64,000 nucleotides of DNA from Oceanobacillus salinisoli. Lineage in GTDB: Bacteria > Bacillota > Bacilli > Bacillales > Amphibacillaceae. A model generated the notes under the pieces. That model was given only the letters and a program-made list of their open reading frames with translations. It did not search any database and was not told the DNA's origin. A program made the position numbers and the translations under genes. The DNA lies in contig NZ_WOFB01000017.1 in assembly GCF_009733865.1 (NCBI RefSeq), positions 1-64,000 on the forward strand, given 5' to 3'. Shown here piece after piece: positions 46,423 to 54,034 of the stretch. Within the stretch, counting starts at the first letter, position 1; every line of letters begins with the position of its first letter.

Positions 46423-47961
46423 TAAAGAAGTGCGGGCATTGTTTTTTGTATGATGCCAAGTATGCTGATCTGTTTCGATTGGTATAGTGACTTCGATTGG
46501 AATACCTTTAAATACCTCTGTAATTAAAATAATCTTATCTTTGTACAAAACACCGAGAGGGAAGAGAGTACCCATCAATTGTGCTCTTTCTAACCCTGTT
46601 AATTCTGTTTCAATGTTTTGTGCGATTGCCATATATTGAAATAAATTTTCATAAGTAAACGCACTTGAATCAATAGCTTGTAGTTTTCTTTCTAACTTAT
46701 TTAATGTTTCTTCCTGGACTTCAATTTTCGAGTTGATTTCTTTATCCTTTTCTAAATATTTCTCTCTTTTGAGTTTACCAATCAGATATAAATCCAATAA
46801 TTTATCTGCTGATGACTTTAAATTATCTATAGACTTTTTACATTCTTTTATTTCCTTTTTTAAATTCGTTATTTCTTTTTCGTCATATTCAATATTTATA
46901 TACTTTTTGGCAAGATTTTCACTCGTTAAAACATCTTTAAGAGCTCTAATAACGTTGCCATCAAATCGTTCCGTATTAATGCTAATATCGCATGTATGGC
47001 CATCTTTCATTCGCGTTTTTCGCCCATGTTTCGCATAATATTTTGGTTTTTGTTTTGTACCATGCATTTGTACAGCGATTTTCCTTCCACAATGCCCGCA
47101 CTTGATACTGGTTCTTCTCAGCATGTGGATATTATTCGTATTTTTTCTACCGGACACACTAAATTGGTTTCCTCTTTTTTCACGTTCGATTTGTAGTTTC
47201 TTATAAGTTTCTTCTGTTCGCAATGGTTCGTAAACATTTGGTACAGTAATAACTTCTCCATTATTAAATTCTTTTTCCATTACACCGTGGTAAGCCTTAG
47301 ACATTAGTCGGGTTTGAACAAGATGTTCGTTCCACTGATTACCGGAAGGAGTCTTAGAAACCTCGTTTAATCTGTCACTAATTAGTTTCATTCCCAGCTG
47401 CTCATTTAAATATAAATTATCTATAAATGGAATAACCCATTTCCATTCTTCTTTTGCTTTGTATTTCGCTTCTTGTTTGTCGTAATAGTATTCGAGAGGT
47501 GGTAATCCCCATCCTTTTCCTTCGCGAGTTCTTTGACGTTTTCCTCGCATCATACGTCTTACTACTGATTTCTTTTCTCGGCGAGCGATAAGATTCTTTA
47601 TGTCAGATATAAATTCATCATCTTCATTCGTAAGGTCAATGATGCTTCCTGGCTCAGCAATTTTAACGTTGTTATCTCTAAGAGTAGATTTTAAATATTC
47701 CCAGGCGACAGTATCCAATCGTGACAAGCGGTCTTGATCCACGACAAGCACAACGTCCACACTGCCTTCTTCCACCAGATCAAGAAGTTTATTTAAACCT
47801 TCTTTATTCAACTTTCCGCCAGTTTCAACATCAACAAACTCCCCAATTAAATTCCAACCCTGGTTGGCTGCATAAACTGTTAGTTCTTGTTTTTGCGCTG
47901 GTAAACTAAACTTCTTTTCTTGTAGCTTTGTTGATACACGATAATAATTAGCAGCTCTCAT
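46420..47961 (-). CDS. int: Large serine integrase
   Basis: 513 residues: N-terminal resolvase domain with the catalytic serine in YYRVSTKLQ and the VDQDRLSRLD motif, recombinase domain (about 160-270), a zinc ribbon (KCGHCGRK ... HTCDIS) and a coiled-coil segment (about 350-440). It integrates and excises the prophage between attP and comGC. Start at 47961 with AAGGAGAT upstream. Its 3' end lies at the att junction, the usual arrangement. Promoter features suggest SOS control. Confidence 0.96.
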   Translation of the reverse strand: MRAANYYRVSTKLQEKKFSLPAQKQELTVYAANQGWNLIGEFVDVETGGKLNKEGLNKLLDLVEEGSVDVVLVVDQDRLSRLDTVAWEYLKSTLRDNNVKIAEPGSIIDLTNEDDEFISDIKNLIARREKKSVVRRMMRGKRQRTREGKGWGLPPLEYYYDKQEAKYKAKEEWKWVIPFIDNLYLNEQLGMKLISDRLNEVSKTPSGNQWNEHLVQTRLMSKAYHGVMEKEFNNGEVITVPNVYEPLRTEETYKKLQIEREKRGNQFSVSGRKNTNNIHMLRRTSIKCGHCGRKIAVQMHGTKQKPKYYAKHGRKTRMKDGHTCDISINTERFDGNVIRALKDVLTSENLAKKYINIEYDEKEITNLKKEIKECKKSIDNLKSSADKLLDLYLIGKLKREKYLEKDKEINSKIEVQEETLNKLERKLQAIDSSAFTYENLFQYMAIAQNIETELTGLERAQLMGTLFPLGVLYKDKIILITEVFKGIPIEVTIPIETDQHTWHHTKNNARTSL

Positions 47962-47997
47962 ATTTTCTATCTCCTTCAATTATTTTTAAATAAAACT

Positions 47998-48011
47998 AGA
48001 ACATTTGTTCT
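47998..48011. promoter_or_regulatory. LexA-type SOS box at the integrase promoter
   Basis: AGAACATTTGTTCT, matching GAAC-N4-GTTC of the Bacillus LexA (DinR) consensus. On the - strand it lies 12 bases after a TATAAT hexamer (48029-48024), in the promoter of the integrase. Confidence 0.6.
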
Positions 48012-48023
48012 GTTTATGATATG

Positions 48024-48065
48024 ATTATATCAGATAAATAACAGATGTGTTACAAAAATGTAACA
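48024..48065 (-). promoter_or_regulatory. Integrase promoter with palindromic operator
   Basis: TATAAT on the - strand at 48029-48024. The perfect palindrome TGTTACAAAAATGTAACA at 48048-48065 covers the -35 region. A dyad in this place is a good candidate operator for one of the two phage Xre regulators. Confidence 0.5.
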
Positions 48066-48183
48066 AATTACCATAATAAAAAGCGATTTTTGTCACAATT
48101 TTTCCAAGTTATATGGTATTATTTAACCAAGCTATTTGGCTTTGTTTTGTCGGTGAGTAGATAATCATCTACTCCTTGTTAGC

Positions 48184-48393
48184 CTACTTGAACCATTCAT
48201 ATAAATCCTCCATGCGGCATCCGAGGATTATGGCTATATTATACGCAACTTGATATGACATACCTTGACGATTATTTACATACTTGTTTATTTGCGGTTC
48301 AGATACACCAAGTTTTTCTGCTAATTCACGTTGCGTCATACCAGCTTCCTTTAAACGGTATCGAAGTAGGCATCTTCCGACTTTATAAGCCAA
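48184..48393 (-). CDS. Small Xre-type regulator
   Basis: 69 residues, essentially one helix-turn-helix (MTQRELAEKLGVSEPQINKY) of Cro/C1 type. It lies between the repressor and the integrase and is transcribed toward the integrase. It may control the integrase or its own promoter. TTG start. Confidence 0.8.
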   Translation of the reverse strand: MAYKVGRCLLRYRLKEAGMTQRELAEKLGVSEPQINKYVNNRQGMSYQVAYNIAIILGCRMEDLYEWFK

Positions 48394-48446
48394 ACAGACA
48401 CCTCATTCATATTTAATTTTCTTATTATTCACTCGAAAAGGCGGCG

Positions 48447-48587
48447 ATGTTGATGACAGAAACAGATTTAAAAAACTTTGTAATGCTTGTACGAATGATG
48501 AAAAAAGGATATTTAGATGAATCTACTATAGATGAATCGCTAATCCATTTTCTCAAAGAGTTCAACAGCACGCTTCACTTGATCTAA
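48447..48587 (+). CDS. Possible small phage protein
   Basis: 46 residues (MLMTETDLKNFVMLVRMMKK at the N-terminus) with GGCGG upstream. It runs against the surrounding - strand genes and overlaps the 3' end of the repressor gene, which makes it doubtful. Confidence 0.3.
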   Translation: MLMTETDLKNFVMLVRMMKKGYLDESTIDESLIHFLKEFNSTLHLI

Positions 48588-48929
48588 CAGTTCTTTTCTT
48601 TCATTGCCCTCTAATAAGAGGGCTTTGTCTAATAACATTCTGACAAGATCTATATCTTTGATGTTTAAATCTTTCCCTCCATCCAATTCCATTGCTTTTT
48701 CATATTCATTATCTTGGGATTGTGTAGGAGGGAATAGATCGCCGATGCCTATTTCGAATACGTTAGCTAATTTATGCAAATTCTCATAATTAAGCTCAGA
48801 TTCTCCACGTTCGTATCCAGCTATAGTGTTTTGTTTTACTCCAATCTTTTCTCCTAATTGCGTTTGGTTTAATCGATTCTTTCTCCTGTATTCCCTAATT
48901 TTATTTCCGACATATTTGTTAATGTCCAT
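48540..48929 (-). CDS. Phage repressor (Xre/CI-like)
   Basis: 129 residues: N-terminal HTH (LNQTQLGEKIGVKQNTIAGY) and an acidic helical C-terminal part that has no peptidase (LexA-like) signature. Probably the lysogeny repressor. Start at 48929 with GGAGGAAG upstream. Because it lacks an autocleavage domain, induction must work by another route, such as an antirepressor or ImmA-type protease not seen here. Confidence 0.85.
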   Translation of the reverse strand: MDINKYVGNKIREYRRKNRLNQTQLGEKIGVKQNTIAGYERGESELNYENLHKLANVFEIGIGDLFPPTQSQDNEYEKAMELDGGKDLNIKDIDLVRMLLDKALLLEGNERKELLDQVKRAVELFEKMD

Positions 48930-49012
48930 TTTTACTTCCTCCATTGTTTTTTAAAATTTATTTGATATTTTAGTACGACTTTTCTTTTTCCTACAATTTA
49001 TATCCAAAAATA

Positions 49013-49041
49013 AGTATATATCAGTACTATTCACATTTCAA
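49013..49041 (-). promoter_or_regulatory. Repressor promoter (- strand)
   Basis: On the - strand, TTGAAA (49041-49036), a 17-base spacer and TATACT (49018-49013): an excellent sigma-A promoter directed at the repressor gene. Confidence 0.7.
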
Positions 49042-49072
49042 TAAAAAGTATCACATTTGTTGATTTTTTCTA

Positions 49073-49101
49073 TTGACTTATCGAGAATCATGATATAAAT
49101 T
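49073..49101 (+). promoter_or_regulatory. Early promoter (+ strand)
   Basis: TTGACT (49073-49078), 17 bases, TAAATT (49096-49101), directed at the early operon. A TATC-N9-GATA dyad at 49079-49095 fills the spacer and may be an operator. Confidence 0.6.
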
Positions 49102-49171
49102 AGAATTACAAAGTTCAGAAAGGAGAGAAAAAGGATGTTTGATAGATTACATAAAGGAGGGAGGTGACTTC

Positions 49172-49414
49172 GTGCACTGGGAGTTAATAAAGCTACGGAA
49201 AGAAAAGAAAATCAACCAAGAACAAATGGCTTTGCTTTTAGGTATAGACAGAAGCACTTATTCTCTAAAAGAATCTGGGAAGTATGATTTTAAACTGCAA
49301 GAAATTTTCATCATTGCCAAATTCTTTAATAAACAAATTGATGAAATTTTTTTACCTATAAATATCGAGAAACATGATATTATAAATAAAAATATCAAGA
49401 AAAGCGCTAATTAA
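49172..49414 (+). CDS. Cro-like Xre regulator
   Basis: 80 residues with an HTH (INQEQMALLLGIDRSTYSLK). First gene of the early operon and divergent from the repressor, so probably the Cro counterpart. GTG at 49172 is chosen because AAAGGAGGGAGG lies upstream. Confidence 0.82.
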   Translation: MHWELIKLRKEKKINQEQMALLLGIDRSTYSLKESGKYDFKLQEIFIIAKFFNKQIDEIFLPINIEKHDIINKNIKKSAN

Positions 49415-49428
49415 AAGGAGCAAAACCT

Positions 49429-49620
49429 ATGAATCTACCAATTGACTTAGAACTCCTTAAAAAGAGAGAAGAGATACCTATTAAACTAGCAGAATTATCT
49501 TATAGAAACTCAGAACAAGCAGTCATCTTATTAAGAAAATGGGGAGAAAAGAAATCACCTGTCTCTGTTTTACACAAGGAAATTTGCGATTACATAAATC
49601 GGGAGGGGGTGAAAGCTTGA
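49429..49620 (+). CDS. Hypothetical phage protein
   Basis: 63 residues, helical and charged (IDLELLKKREEIPIKLAELS). AAAAGGAG precedes the ATG. The stop overlaps the next start. No family recognised. Confidence 0.7.
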   Translation: MNLPIDLELLKKREEIPIKLAELSYRNSEQAVILLRKWGEKKSPVSVLHKEICDYINREGVKA

Positions 49621-49823
49621 ACGCATTAAAGCGTACTATGCTAAATCGGTTTGAACAACGGTTCCAGGAAATATTAATTGCCGGTGCAAGTAAGAAGCGT
49701 CTAGACATGCTGCTCTATGACATGGGCGAAGTTTATCAGATTCATAATCGTGTGGATGATGTAGATCCGGAAGTGAAAGAACTATATCAACGCATTTCGG
49801 ATGCGAGGGAGGTAATGGTGTGA
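49617..49823 (+). CDS. Hypothetical phage protein
   Basis: 68 residues, helical (LKRTMLNRFEQRFQEILIAG). TTG at 49617 overlaps the previous stop as TTGA and has GGGAGGGGGTGA upstream. A longer frame from 49539 exists but lacks a site. Confidence 0.65.
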   Translation: MNALKRTMLNRFEQRFQEILIAGASKKRLDMLLYDMGEVYQIHNRVDDVDPEVKELYQRISDAREVMV

Positions 49824-50020
49824 TTAAAAGAACATGGGAATCTCCAAATGTTAAATATCACGTCAGCGTAAGGAAGTTTGAAGATGGCGCTGTGCTAGTC
49901 GGATTCTGGAAAATTGCTGCTGATGGGAATTTAAAAGATATTCGCTATCGTAACCTTCCACAATATGTAAAGGATAAAATCGATGAATTAAAGCAGGAGG
50001 TTAAGGAATGGCCGATTTAA
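49820..50020 (+). CDS. Hypothetical phage protein
   Basis: 66 residues, beta-rich then helical (KYHVSVRKFEDGAVLVGFWK). The GTG start overlaps the previous stop as GTGA. Not recognised. Confidence 0.65.
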   Translation: MIKRTWESPNVKYHVSVRKFEDGAVLVGFWKIAADGNLKDIRYRNLPQYVKDKIDELKQEVKEWPI

Positions 50021-50148
50021 TTAAAGAGTTGCGAACCATTAAACGGGAATTACGGCAAGCAGAAGCCGAAATAGACGTCGCTCTTGTTGAAGAGTTGATG
50101 GAAAGAAAATATCAAGTGGAAATGGAGATTTTGGAAAGGGTGGATTGA
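50008..50148 (+). CDS. Hypothetical coiled-coil phage protein
   Basis: 46 residues (MADLIKELRTIKRELRQAEA at the N-terminus), predicted coiled coil. Overlaps the previous gene by 13 bp; AGGAGG at 49995-50000 supports the start. Confidence 0.6.
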   Translation: MADLIKELRTIKRELRQAEAEIDVALVEELMERKYQVEMEILERVD

Positions 50149-50361
50149 ATGGCTCTGAAAAATCACTACCTGGTTGAGGATTACGAAATGATGGCAGATG
50201 AATTGGACAATCTTCACCGCACTTGCATGCAGGTATTAGATAGTGCAACCAATGCAAATTTTACTTCCAAAGAAGACCAGCTGCAGAGTATTAATCATTC
50301 TTTAAATGTTTTGAAGGCTCTTCACACTAAAAAACAGGAAAGAGAAAGAGTGTGGTATTAA
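50149..50361 (+). CDS. Hypothetical phage protein
   Basis: 70 residues, helical (MMADELDNLHRTCMQVLDSA). Starts directly after the previous stop. Not recognised. The short stretch 50362-50474 after it has no convincing gene. Confidence 0.65.
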   Translation: MALKNHYLVEDYEMMADELDNLHRTCMQVLDSATNANFTSKEDQLQSINHSLNVLKALHTKKQERERVWY

Positions 50362-50474
50362 TGCCTAGGATTATGTGGATTGGTTTTATGGAGTGGCGTT
50401 TGGTGCCGTGTTAGTCGCTTGGTTTTGGTTGTTGGTGAGTTATTGAAACAAAATGCGAAGGAAGGAGTGTTATC

Positions 50475-50663
50475 GTGGCAAGAACATTTTTTGTAAAGAT
50501 TGAAGGAAATGACCCTATTATTATAACCGTTAAAAATGATGTAAACAGACCTAAACAATTAGACTGTCACAGCGTTTTGGAGAAATGGGTGACTGATAAA
50601 TACGACTTCAAACAATACGATTATTGGGAAATTAATACTTGCGAAAAACACGATATTTACTGA
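50475..50663 (+). CDS. Hypothetical phage protein
   Basis: 62 residues (FFVKIEGNDPIIITVKNDVN), probably a small beta fold. GTG start with AAGGAAGGAG eight bases upstream. Confidence 0.65.
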   Translation: MARTFFVKIEGNDPIIITVKNDVNRPKQLDCHSVLEKWVTDKYDFKQYDYWEINTCEKHDIY

Positions 50664-50706
50664 ACAGTTCGGATAAATTCCACACTTTTAAGGAGGTGAA
50701 AAAACA

Positions 50707-50949
50707 ATGCCGTTATGCCCATATTGCAATCGCGAACCAAAAGAAATTCCAGAGTATGTTGAGCTGGCTAACCGATTAGAAATGAGTCCAGCTGAATATG
50801 TACGAATGGATGAAGGAACGTATCACTTACAAACTGATTTGTTCTGCTGCACAGATTGCTACATTAAACAAGGATTGCCATTAAATACGGATTTAATACA
50901 TGCGTTTAGGCGGTATCGTGCAAAAGTTCTTGAATTTGAGAGGAGATAA
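50707..50949 (+). CDS. Phage zinc-ribbon protein
   Basis: 80 residues with CPYC near the N-terminus and CCTDC at about residue 50, a probable zinc site. AAGGAGGTG precedes the ATG. The role is unknown. Confidence 0.65.
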   Translation: MPLCPYCNREPKEIPEYVELANRLEMSPAEYVRMDEGTYHLQTDLFCCTDCYIKQGLPLNTDLIHAFRRYRAKVLEFERR

Positions 50950-50954
50950 AAAAG

Positions 50955-51608
50955 ATGAAACAAACAAAGAAAATCGATTTTGAATTTGTACATGATGAAT
51001 TTTATGGAATTGCATTAGAAGTAAGTAAGAAGTTTATACAAAAAGGTGATACCAGACCATTGTTGAATTACACTCAACATCGTTCGAATGGTGATCTTGT
51101 CGCAACAGATTCTCACAGGTTGATTCATATAAAGGATATTCATGGTTTTAAAGAGGATTTCCTAGTTAGTCCAAAGACTTTTATGTTTGCAAAAGGTAAG
51201 TTCCCAGAAACGGACAAAATTAGCAGTAGAGAAAACCATAAAAAGTCTATTGTATTGGATAAAGTAAAAATCAAATTGTGGTTACAAATCTTCAAGTCTA
51301 TTAATCAAACAATGAAGATTATGAAAGACTATAACAAGGTTGTAAGATTTAACTTTAATGAAGAATCTGTTGAAGTTGAACTAAAAGAACTCGGAATAAT
51401 TATGCAGCTTCCCACTAATGAATATACAAAAATAAAAGATTTAGATGTAATTTCATACAATCCAGAATATTTAAGGGACGCACTGGAAGCGCACTTTAAA
51501 TTGAATTCTGAAGAGTTGACTATATATTTTAGAGGAAATATGACACCTTTTATTCTTGATGATAATGAACGAGTTAGAACTCTTATTCTGCCAGTAAGAA
51601 CATATTAA
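50955..51608 (+). CDS. DnaN-like (sliding-clamp-related) phage protein
   Basis: 217 residues. DLVATDSHRLIHI matches the clamp signature around ATDSHRL in DnaN, and the protein ends LILPVRTY, identical to the B. subtilis DnaN C-terminus. Bacterial beta clamps have about 375 residues in three domains; this one can hold fewer than two full domains. It may form a clamp of different stoichiometry, cap the host clamp or block clamp-binding partners. Assignment rests on two motifs, but both are at the expected places. Confidence 0.7.
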   Translation: MKQTKKIDFEFVHDEFYGIALEVSKKFIQKGDTRPLLNYTQHRSNGDLVATDSHRLIHIKDIHGFKEDFLVSPKTFMFAKGKFPETDKISSRENHKKSIVLDKVKIKLWLQIFKSINQTMKIMKDYNKVVRFNFNEESVEVELKELGIIMQLPTNEYTKIKDLDVISYNPEYLRDALEAHFKLNSEELTIYFRGNMTPFILDDNERVRTLILPVRTY

Positions 51609-51623
51609 GGTGGTGAATAATGA

Positions 51624-51689
51624 TTGGTCAAAGGAATTTTTATTGGTGCGCTATTAATAACTTTATCTTTATTTATCGTAACACTGTAA
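51624..51689 (+). CDS. Possible 21-residue membrane peptide
   Basis: TTG start, AAGGTGG about ten bases upstream, product almost wholly one hydrophobic helix (GIFIGALLITLSLFIVTL). Too short to be sure. Confidence 0.3.
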   Translation: MVKGIFIGALLITLSLFIVTL

Positions 51690-51697
51690 GACAAAAA

Positions 51698-51727
51698 AAC
51701 TCGTGCAGCAACACGAGAAATTTAATC
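51698..51727 (+). repeat. Phage motif 2, copy 1
   Basis: ACTCGTGCAGCAACACGAGA followed by AATTTAATCGG, recurring at 53986-54015. In this copy CTCGTG/CACGAG forms a 6-bp hairpin. Confidence 0.6.
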
Positions 51728-51763
51728 GGTAAGTTCATTCTACCACTTAACAAAATATTTAGC

Positions 51764-51881
51764 AAGGAAGGTTAGTCCTTCCTTTCGTGGTCAGGAGCGC
51801 CTTTCTATTTTCGTCCTTCCCCCTGGTTCCTGATCACGAAAGGGGAGATTATCCCAATATATATGGAAGGAGGGAGAGAAA
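51764..51881 (+). ncRNA. Candidate leader RNA with alternative stems and SD sequestration
   Basis: Hairpin 1 is AAGGAAGG (51764-51771) / CCTTCCTT (51777-51784). Hairpin 2 is CCTTTCGTGGTCAGGA (51781-51796) / TCCTGATCACGAAAGG (51828-51843), 16 pairs with one G-U. They share 51781-51784, so they exclude each other. The ribosome site GGAAGGAGGG of the next gene (51865-51874) can pair with TCCTTCC elements at 51776-51782 or 51814-51820. No known riboswitch recognised. Confidence 0.4.
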
Positions 51882-52205
51882 ATGAACGATAGTTACAGAA
51901 GAATAAACCAAGATATCAAAGAGATATTAGAGTATCCGGAAGCAGAACCAGCGTTTGAAGGGACGGTAAAAGAAGGGCTTAAGCGAAGATACACTATCAT
52001 TAATGAGCGTGATGTAAACAAATACTTGTCTCAACATACTAAAGATGAGCTACGAATTGCTTTAAATACAGCTTTACAAGTCATAGAAGACGGTCGCATT
52101 GAAGATGGGAAGAAACCTTATAACAATTATGTTGTCATTAATTTGGACGAGCCTTATGCAGATGAAGTAATTGAAATTATGAAGCATCATGACCATTGGG
52201 GTTAA
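51882..52205 (+). CDS. Hypothetical phage protein
   Basis: 107 residues, mixed alpha/beta, acidic (YPEAEPAFEGTVKEGLKRRY; C-terminal KHHDHWG). It follows a long structured leader, so its translation may be controlled. Not recognised. Confidence 0.7.
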   Translation: MNDSYRRINQDIKEILEYPEAEPAFEGTVKEGLKRRYTIINERDVNKYLSQHTKDELRIALNTALQVIEDGRIEDGKKPYNNYVVINLDEPYADEVIEIMKHHDHWG

Positions 52206-52249
52206 TTCATTCATATTTGACCCAAAATGCGACATAAGGAGGCAGAATA

Positions 52250-52429
52250 ATGGAAAGACAACACTTTTATATTTCAATGACAGGATTGACTGAAGAACAG
52301 ATTCAGGAGGAATTAAGTACGTTTTTGAATGACTTAGTACAGAAATATGAGGAAAACAAGTTTGGCGCAACTGTTCTTGGAATTACAGAGGATGCCGCCA
52401 AAAGAGTTGAAAAAATGTTGAATGAGTGA
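52250..52429 (+). CDS. Hypothetical phage protein
   Basis: 59 residues (FYISMTGLTEEQIQEELSTF), alpha/beta. AAGGAGG precedes the ATG. Not recognised. Confidence 0.65.
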   Translation: MERQHFYISMTGLTEEQIQEELSTFLNDLVQKYEENKFGATVLGITEDAAKRVEKMLNE

Positions 52430-52462
52430 CTTTAAATGCAACATAAGGAAGGAGAATTAAAA

Positions 52463-52753
52463 ATGCCAGTAGTTCAAGTATGTGATGAGTGTGGGGCAAA
52501 AGCTGGAACTTGCAATTGTTACGATTGGGAAATAAAGAAAAAGGCTAAATGCTTTTATTGTGATGAAGAATTTGTTTGGGATGATTACGTTGTAATTGTT
52601 GAGGATGAACTTTACCACAAAGATTGTGTGGAACTTTATCCAACAGGATATTTTGCAATGTTAGATGGTGAACCATTAGGAGAAACGGAAAACGAAGATG
52701 GTCAAATGGCTTCGGAAATTATAGATGACCTTCTTGATGAAGAAGAAGCTTAA
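52463..52753 (+). CDS. Phage zinc-finger protein
   Basis: 96 residues with two cysteine clusters: CDECGAKAGTCNC and CFYCDEEF ... HKDC, the second LIM-like. Acidic C-terminus. Start at 52463 (AAGGAAGGAG upstream). Role unknown. Confidence 0.68.
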   Translation: MPVVQVCDECGAKAGTCNCYDWEIKKKAKCFYCDEEFVWDDYVVIVEDELYHKDCVELYPTGYFAMLDGEPLGETENEDGQMASEIIDDLLDEEEA

Positions 52754-52760
52754 TGTCGCA

Positions 52761-52771
52761 TTCCGGATAAA
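52761..52771 (+). repeat. Phage motif 1 (TTCCGGATAAA)
   Basis: Representative of a short motif found after stop codons at 50668-50677, 52761-52771, 53975-53985, 58239-58248 and, degenerate, 61278-61286. See the finding for detail. Confidence 0.5.
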
Positions 52772-52800
52772 TTGCGAAGTAATAATTAGGAGGAATTTAT

Positions 52801-53964
52801 ATGGGGAAAGAAAGCAAATCATTCAGATGTTGGAATACAAATTTGTCCGTTCCGTTTGATTCAGATATTTCTCATCCAACTATGAAAAGACTTTTAGAAA
52901 TGATGCAGAAACGGGGATGGAAAATACAGACAGACCAACGGATTTTGGAAGAATATCCAATTCTGGCAGATGATCATTTTGAAGGACGAAAAGGGGACTT
53001 GAAATTCAAAGCAGAGAAGTACCCAGCAGGTTTTAATTTTGAATTCTTTCAAGATATCAATGTTGAAAATACCAATGGTGGTTATTATGACTTTGATAAG
53101 TTTGAAAAAATGCCATATCTAATAAAACTTAGATTTCTTCTTGAAAAAAAATACATGATTAAATTGCTTGATGATGAAGGATACTCCGACGGCAGCGAAT
53201 CAACATTCAAATACGCTTATGAAGAAGTGATGCACCGTATTAAAAGTTGTTGCCATTATAAAGAAGGGAAAGAGTTGCCAGATTTTGAGATAGAAGAATA
53301 CAATGCAAAGGACAAAGATGGAAAAATTCTAAAAAACGGTCAAGTCAAGTATTTTAGAGATCGAAAAGGAAGATTACAAAGAGGAGTTATTTATCACAAC
53401 ATTAACAATATGTGGTGGACAATACTTAATAAATATGAATTTACAAATATAGCAAGCTTCTATTTCTTTGATTTAGACACGGAAGAGAATAGAAAGAGAA
53501 AGCTTGTAAAACCTTCTGGGAAACATAACCCAAAATCAAGAAGTGTACCTGATGAAAACCAAATTGAAAAATGGAAATCTAAGGCCAAGAAATCAACTAA
53601 ACAGGAACGAATTACTAAAGCTAACGGCATTTTAGATTATCTATATTCTCTTAATTTGACCTCTAGAAATTTTCAGTTCTACTTAAAAACAAATGGACGA
53701 GTCGGTTTAAAGGAGACAGAGAGCAGAGCTTGGGGGATTCACAAAAAATTTGAAGAACCAATAGAGTTACCTTTATATACAAGGACATTACCAATGTCAT
53801 CGACTGAAAGTAGTTGGGTAAAAGGATTAAGAGAATATGTTGTCCATGGAAAACCAGGTATTACTCAATGGTTCTGCACTGATCATAACGGTGAAGGATC
53901 TACAGCTTACAAATGGCCCGAAGTAAGAGAGAAACTTTGGAAAATAGGTGCTTTAGCAAGTTGA
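52801..53964 (+). CDS. Conserved-looking phage protein of unknown function
   Basis: 387 residues, basic middle (KRKLVKPSGKHNPKSRS) and aromatic-rich ends. I do not recognise a fold or motif. It is the largest protein of the early operon and lies just before the replication module, so a role in replication or host takeover is possible. AGGAGG precedes the ATG. Confidence 0.75.
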   Translation: MGKESKSFRCWNTNLSVPFDSDISHPTMKRLLEMMQKRGWKIQTDQRILEEYPILADDHFEGRKGDLKFKAEKYPAGFNFEFFQDINVENTNGGYYDFDKFEKMPYLIKLRFLLEKKYMIKLLDDEGYSDGSESTFKYAYEEVMHRIKSCCHYKEGKELPDFEIEEYNAKDKDGKILKNGQVKYFRDRKGRLQRGVIYHNINNMWWTILNKYEFTNIASFYFFDLDTEENRKRKLVKPSGKHNPKSRSVPDENQIEKWKSKAKKSTKQERITKANGILDYLYSLNLTSRNFQFYLKTNGRVGLKETESRAWGIHKKFEEPIELPLYTRTLPMSSTESSWVKGLREYVVHGKPGITQWFCTDHNGEGSTAYKWPEVREKLWKIGALAS

Positions 53965-53985
53965 TTGCTGCACATTCGGGATAAA

Positions 53986-54015
53986 ACTCGTACAACAACA
54001 CGGTTAATTTAATCG
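53986..54015 (+). repeat. Phage motif 2, copy 2
   Basis: ACTCGTACAACAACACGGTT followed by AATTTAATCGG. Here motif 1 (53975-53985) leads straight into motif 2. Confidence 0.6.
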
Positions 54016-54034
54016 GAGATAAGGGAGGGAATGT

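Noticed and set aside
46733-47196. + strand frames inside the serine integrase
   Set aside because: They are shadows of the integrase coding sequence.
49135-49167. A 10-codon leader peptide before the Cro-like gene
   Set aside because: It has a ribosome-site-like sequence upstream, but there is no attenuator structure after it and too little length to support it.
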